A DNA stretch of 36,518 nt from Chitinophagaceae bacterium UBA4407. Lineage in GTDB: Bacteria > Bacteroidota > Bacteroidia > Chitinophagales > Chitinophagaceae. The translations under genes and the position numbers were made by a program. Shown here in pieces: positions 32,956 through 36,518 of this stretch (positions are counted from its first letter, which is position 1; every line of letters begins with the position of its first letter). Where the stretch lies: positions 1-36,518 of the forward strand of contig DGQT01000019.1 of NCBI GenBank assembly GCA_002390845.1, written 5' to 3'. The notes beneath the pieces are model-generated. The model worked only from the letters and a program-made list of their open reading frames with translations, made no database searches and was not told where the DNA came from.

Positions 32956-32996
32956 AAAGAATAATTTGATTTTGTCATAGAAATCCAAGGTGGAGG

Positions 32997-35759
32997 CTAT
33001 CGAGGTTTATCTTCAATGATTCTTTTATAATTGTGCGGAAGTACGTCTTCAACAACTTTTGTTACAATTATAGGAGCAACATTATCTTCATCAGAAAATA
33101 ATTCGACCTTACATTTTTTTAATTTCGGGTAATATTTAGCTAATATTTCGTAAGATTCCTTATCCATAGAAGTAGAATTGCTATTTAAACTTTTTAATTT
33201 ACTTTTTTCACGATTTGCAGAGTCAAGAATTTTAAATTGATAAAGTTTTATTCTTTCAAAAGAAATTGATTCAATATTTGAATGTGAAATCCTAATATTA
33301 GCATATAAACAATCTTTAAATTTTAAATTTTTTAAATAGCATTTATTTAGATGCACACTTTCTATAAAATAAGGATATTCAGTTTCTTCAAAATTGCATT
33401 CATAAAAACTGCATTTGAATAATGTTGGTAATTTTGTTTTATAAAAATTGCAGTAAGAAAAATTTGCACCTTGTATCTCGTACTTTTCAAAGTCTTGATA
33501 ACTAAAGTCAAGTTCGGTTAATGACATTTCATAATTATTGCCTAACATTGATAATAATTCACAAAATCTTCTTTGTGTTTTTTCTTTTTTAAAGTAATTT
33601 CTACTTAATCCCAAAATAGAGACAGTATACCAATAACTATACAAACACCTTAAACCTGCTTTTATTGGAAAATCACCATCATTATACTTATATTCTAACA
33701 AAAAATCATTTGCTACAAAATCATCTAAATGATTTAATAATCTTTCAACTAACTCCTTTTTGATTATTTCTTCGTCATTTGTTATTATACCATTAAGATG
33801 GGTAAGAATTTCAGGTGTAAGGTCTTGTTTAGTAAATAGATTGAATATGATTTCAGCAGAAGTCTTTGGATCATCAACTATATATTTACCATTGATTCTT
33901 TTATCTAAAAATTCCGATTTTAATGTTGTGTAAATTTTTTCTGCTGTTAAATACTCCCTTAAAGATTTATGTAAAAATTCGATTGCATAATTACTCTTGT
34001 CATTTATATCAGAATCAGTTGTTTTTTCGACCTCCTTAAAATAAAAAGATATCATAATTCCTTTAATGCTTGCACGTAAATTTTCCTCAGGAAATAGTTG
34101 CGAAAATCTTTCGACAGCATTTAATTTTAATAGCTCGTATTTAGTTATAAATTCATTACCTGTTTGAAATATAGCAAATGCAATTTCTCTTATTAGTTCT
34201 CTTAAATCTTCTTGTCTTACCTTTTGAAAAATTTCTAGTTGACCATCTTTACTATATTTCCTTTCAATCAACTCTGTAAATAACTGTGAATATATTTTAG
34301 CTCTATTGGTACTCGCATCAATTTCCTCCCTTATTGAAGCAACCATATGTAATAGAAGTGGCTGTTCAATTAGTTCTTTTATATGCTTATATTTTGATTC
34401 AGTATTAAAGATTTTTAGTTTTGCATTAGTAAGCCATGTTTCTGGATGATATGCTGAGTATTTGTTTAACCATTCTGTTTGCTCTGATAACCTTAAAGGA
34501 GCAAGTTGTATAATGCAAATTTTTTCACGATATAGTTTTTCCAAATCGACATAGCCATATCGTGAAGTTACTATAATATTTAAGTCACTATTTTGTTCAA
34601 TTAATACACTTAAGTCTTTGCATAATCTATCAATTTCCTCAAGCTTAAGATTTTCACGCATATATAATTCATCAAGACCATCAAGAACTAAGGTTGCTTT
34701 ATAAAAATTTAATCTATCTAAGTGCTGATCAGTATATAAACACGCTTCCTCATATAGTGTATTCAGTGGATTAAAAATAAAATCTCTTATTTGTCTTATA
34801 TTTCTTAAGGAAAAATAGAATACATTTTGATCTTGGACTTTATTTGTTAATATATAATCGTTCAAAAACTTTTTGCAAAAAGATGATTTTCCTTGACCTG
34901 GATAACCCAGCAATAAAATAAGTCTATAAGTTTGTGATAATTCCAAAAAGTTATTATTCGAAAAAATATCATTAATAAATTCTAAAAGCTTATATCTATC
35001 ATCTACATGCAAAAAGTTTTTTGTTTTATTTTTTATTCTTAAATCATCTCTTTTAAAAGAGCTAGCATAAATAGAAAAACTTGGATCAACAAAAATTTGA
35101 TCTAGGGTTAAACCATTTTCATCATCCATGACAATGTCATAGAAAAAATTTTTAATTTTTTCAAAATATGAGGACAGATTTTCCTTTTCTTCAATTTTGC
35201 TGAATTGATTACTTAATATTTTTTCGACTTTTTTTATCTTTTCTAAATTGTTCTCAGAATATAACTTTTTATATAAATCTTTCTTATCAAGTATATTTTT
35301 TGAAATATCTAATTGGAATGGTAACTCTGACTTATCTTTTATTTTTTCCTCGCTTATTAATAAATTGTATTCTTCATCAATCTTCACTTGTATTGCTTCC
35401 GATGAATATTTGTTTTGCTTACCAGTAATTATATAAATATTTAAGTCAGTAGCATACTTATATACACCATTCCTAAAAAATTTTTCAATACTTAATTTAA
35501 CTTTATCTATATCTCGTGTAGCAGTTACCTGAAATGATATTTTATTTTCTCTATCTAGTAAATCTATAGCAGGAAAGTAATTGGTTTGAACGTTGACATT
35601 TTTCAAATTTAAATCGTAGACAATATTTAATAAATCAACCATTAAGTTCTCAGCGTGAGTGTTGATACTAAATTCCCCATTCGAATTTAAAATTTCTACC
35701 TGCTCCGAAAAGCGAGATAAATATTTTGAAATATTCTGCAATAACTCTAAAGATGTCAT
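32997..35759 (-). CDS. SMEK-NACHT-pentapeptide NTPase, probable anti-phage STAND protein
   Basis: 920 residues in three parts. Residues 1-~150 match the SMEK domain (INTHAENLMVDLLNIVYDL, FPAIDLLDRENKISFQVT); Asp66 and Gln77 sit where PD-(D/E)xK-like nucleases have catalytic residues, but the Lys position is Thr79, so nuclease activity is doubtful. The NACHT NTPase has Walker A GYPGQGKSS (285-293, Lys291) and Walker B LVLDGLDEL with Asp360, Asp363 and Glu364. After helical repeats, residues ~745-850 are pentapeptide-like repeats (GANFSYCNFYKTKLP, CSFYECNFEE), a plausible sensor surface. NACHT proteins of bacteria (bNACHT) defend against phages, the N-terminal domain being the effector. The gene is far more AT-rich than its surroundings and has no partner gene, so it looks like an acquired stand-alone defence gene. 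Confidence 0.85.
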   Translation of the reverse strand: MTSLELLQNISKYLSRFSEQVEILNSNGEFSINTHAENLMVDLLNIVYDLNLKNVNVQTNYFPAIDLLDRENKISFQVTATRDIDKVKLSIEKFFRNGVYKYATDLNIYIITGKQNKYSSEAIQVKIDEEYNLLISEEKIKDKSELPFQLDISKNILDKKDLYKKLYSENNLEKIKKVEKILSNQFSKIEEKENLSSYFEKIKNFFYDIVMDDENGLTLDQIFVDPSFSIYASSFKRDDLRIKNKTKNFLHVDDRYKLLEFINDIFSNNNFLELSQTYRLILLLGYPGQGKSSFCKKFLNDYILTNKVQDQNVFYFSLRNIRQIRDFIFNPLNTLYEEACLYTDQHLDRLNFYKATLVLDGLDELYMRENLKLEEIDRLCKDLSVLIEQNSDLNIIVTSRYGYVDLEKLYREKICIIQLAPLRLSEQTEWLNKYSAYHPETWLTNAKLKIFNTESKYKHIKELIEQPLLLHMVASIREEIDASTNRAKIYSQLFTELIERKYSKDGQLEIFQKVRQEDLRELIREIAFAIFQTGNEFITKYELLKLNAVERFSQLFPEENLRASIKGIMISFYFKEVEKTTDSDINDKSNYAIEFLHKSLREYLTAEKIYTTLKSEFLDKRINGKYIVDDPKTSAEIIFNLFTKQDLTPEILTHLNGIITNDEEIIKKELVERLLNHLDDFVANDFLLEYKYNDGDFPIKAGLRCLYSYWYTVSILGLSRNYFKKEKTQRRFCELLSMLGNNYEMSLTELDFSYQDFEKYEIQGANFSYCNFYKTKLPTLFKCSFYECNFEETEYPYFIESVHLNKCYLKNLKFKDCLYANIRISHSNIESISFERIKLYQFKILDSANREKSKLKSLNSNSTSMDKESYEILAKYYPKLKKCKVELFSDEDNVAPIIVTKVVEDVLPHNYKRIIEDKPR

Positions 35760-35836
35760 AATTGAAAATTAAGGATTTTTCTATTGCTATAGTGAATATT
35801 TAAACAATTATAAAGTTTCGCTTCTCACATTTAGAT

Positions 35837-35866
35837 CAAAATTATGCTGCTACACAGGCTCTCAAT
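35837..35866 (-). promoter_or_regulatory. Possible promoter of the NACHT gene
   Basis: On the minus strand TAATTTTG (35844-35837) fits TAnnTTTG, with ATTG (35866-35863) 18 bp upstream as a weak -33 box. The start codon is about 78 bp downstream. Confidence 0.45.
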
Positions 35867-35945
35867 CTCTTCTGCCGTGTGGTGCGAGTCTCTCTGCCGT
35901 GGTGCGTGTCTCCACGCAACACCTACGCATCGGTAAAAGTCCCTT

Positions 35946-36105
35946 TTCGCCGTCGTTGGAGTTGTCTCCAACGACCTTCGCTCTAATCTACGCTTCAATA
36001 AATGCTCCACAAAATTCCGAAAGTACAAGAGTGCGACGCAACGATGCTGCCATGAAATACAAATGTTCGGTACATAATAATTCTCTACTCTTCATCACTC
36101 AATTC
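35946..36105. repeat. 159-bp tandem duplication, unit 1
   Basis: It begins with a 10-bp-stem hairpin GTCGTTGGAG-TTGT-CTCCAACGAC (35952-35975), holds REP-like copy A14 (core 36023-36042) and ends with CTACTCTTCATCACTCAATT, a copy of the rmuC C-terminal codons. Confidence 0.88.
36023..36042 (-). repeat. REP-like family A copy A14 (reverse)
   Basis: GTACAAGAGTGCGACGCAAC; tail GTTCGGTACATAATAATTC. Confidence 0.85.
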
Positions 36106-36266
36106 TTCGCCGTCGTTGGAGTTGTCTCCAACGACCTTCGCTCTAATCTACGCTTCGATAAATGCTCCACAATATTCGAACGTACAAGAGTGCGACGCAA
36201 CGATGTCGCCATGAAATACAAATGTTCGGTACATAATAATTCTCTACTCTTCATCACTCAATTCTC
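36106..36266. repeat. 159-bp tandem duplication, unit 2
   Basis: Same order: hairpin 36112-36135, REP-like copy A15 (core 36182-36201), then the real rmuC tail. Unit 1 has one extra base before the core. Confidence 0.88.
36182..36201 (-). repeat. REP-like family A copy A15 (reverse)
   Basis: GTACAAGAGTGCGACGCAAC, same orientation as A14 because the whole unit is duplicated. Confidence 0.85.
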
Positions 36267-36518
36267 CGTTTGTAAGTTCGGGTAATATTTGTTGTACTTC
36301 TTCACTATTCAACAACTCAACCCCTTTCAACTTCTTCTGTATGGCTCTTGTTCTGGTGCCTACTACATCTTCGAGTTGGTTTAAGCCGGTTTGTATATTT
36401 TTCTGTGCTTTATCGAGCAGCCCGGCGAAGTTGCCAAACTCTGTTTTTACGGCGCTGAGTAACTGCCATACTTCGCCGCTGCGTTTCTCAATTGCCAGTG
36501 TGCGGAAACCCATTTGTA
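36244..36518 (-). CDS. rmuC: DNA recombination protein RmuC, C-terminal part
   Basis: The C-terminal ~91 residues of RmuC; the frame is open to the window edge and the 5' part lies outside. The segments MGFRTLAIEKRSGEVWQLLS, AVKTEFGNFAGLLDKAQ and RTRAIQKKLKGVE are characteristic of RmuC. RmuC is a nuclease-fold protein that limits DNA inversions at short inverted repeats. The last codons (ELSDEE and stop) are copied in the tandem unit next to it. An acidic end of this kind is usual. Confidence 0.88.
   Translation of the reverse strand, partial: QMGFRTLAIEKRSGEVWQLLSAVKTEFGNFAGLLDKAQKNIQTGLNQLEDVVGTRTRAIQKKLKGVELLNSEEVQQILPELTNGELSDEE

Larger units (their letters stand above)
32154..32996. 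other. Repeat block between the S74 gene and the NACHT gene
   Basis: 843 bp consisting almost wholly of family B repeats: a 231-bp tandem duplication (32251-32707) and a third, rearranged copy (32708-32955). Open frames across it are by-products of the duplication. Confidence 0.7.
35760..36243. other. Repeat block between the NACHT gene and rmuC
   Basis: 484 bp. From the left: promoter of the NACHT gene, a hairpin TGCGTG-TCTC-CACGCA (35903-35918), then two tandem copies of a ~159-bp unit. The open frame across it is produced by the duplication. Confidence 0.65.

Noticed and set aside
35899..36285. 128-codon plus-strand open frame
   Set aside because: Made by the 159-bp duplication and overlapping the true rmuC end on the other strand.

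Overview
The window looks like chromosomal DNA of a Bacteroidota bacterium, most likely family Chitinophagaceae. The signs are a type IX secretion (T9SS) C-terminal sorting domain, secreted proteins with S74 (tail-fibre chaperone) ends, a FISUMP lipoprotein, a TonB receptor with a carboxypeptidase-D-like N-terminal domain, lipoprotein signals of the form LxxSC, a tRNA without encoded CCA, and a promoter of the Bacteroidota type (TTTG-N19-TATTTTTG) in front of that tRNA. The genus cannot be told from the sequence alone.

Layout. 0.1-9.1 kb: a secreted repeat/S74/T9SS protein (+), then on the minus strand an NADPH-dependent FMN reductase, an AT-rich orphan lipoprotein, a TonB-dependent receptor, a DUF1415 protein and a large MGH1-like glycosidase. 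9.5-12.0 kb: a chromate-resistance group (ChrB C-terminal domain fused to an AraC-type regulator, a small rhodanese, the ChrA transporter). 12.3-16.3 kb: a soluble multi-PAS histidine kinase followed at once by a receiver-only response regulator, and a second receiver-only protein on the opposite strand. 16.5-20.6 kb: a porin-like beta-barrel protein, HflX, a Rieske protein, tRNA-Asn, an AlkA-like glycosylase and a small secreted protein. 21.2-26.1 kb: an M13 peptidase, an AllA-like protein, a SOUL protein and a ParE-type toxin/antitoxin pair. 26.3-32.2 kb: a FISUMP lipoprotein, a GH10 xylanase, a DoxX-like membrane protein, a secreted hypothetical protein and a second S74 protein, spaced by long repeat-filled gaps. 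33.0-35.8 kb: a very AT-rich SMEK-NACHT-pentapeptide NTPase, a probable anti-phage protein, bracketed by repeats and followed by the 3' end of rmuC, which runs off the window.

Intergenic DNA is the most unusual part. A REP-like family (core TGCGTCGCA, with a tail carrying CCGGGC) occurs at least 15 times. Between 2.4 and 21.1 kb its copies alternate in orientation almost without exception (perfectly if two degenerate copies are counted), so that several transcription units are bracketed by outward-pointing copies. In the right half a related but longer family (core GTTGTGTCACTCACTTGTAC) takes over. All its recognisable copies point the same way, and it carries small hairpins whose stems change while staying paired. 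The same region holds a 231-bp tandem duplication, a 159-bp tandem duplication that includes the last codons of rmuC, a 12-unit 21-bp array cut off by an IS256-like end, and an 88-bp repeat pair.

Functionally the window is a mix of housekeeping genes (hflX, rmuC, alkA-like, tRNA-Asn), surface/secreted proteins and stress or defence modules (chromate efflux, ParE toxin, NACHT protein). Clear local cooperation is seen only in the chr group, the kinase-regulator pair and the toxin-antitoxin pair.
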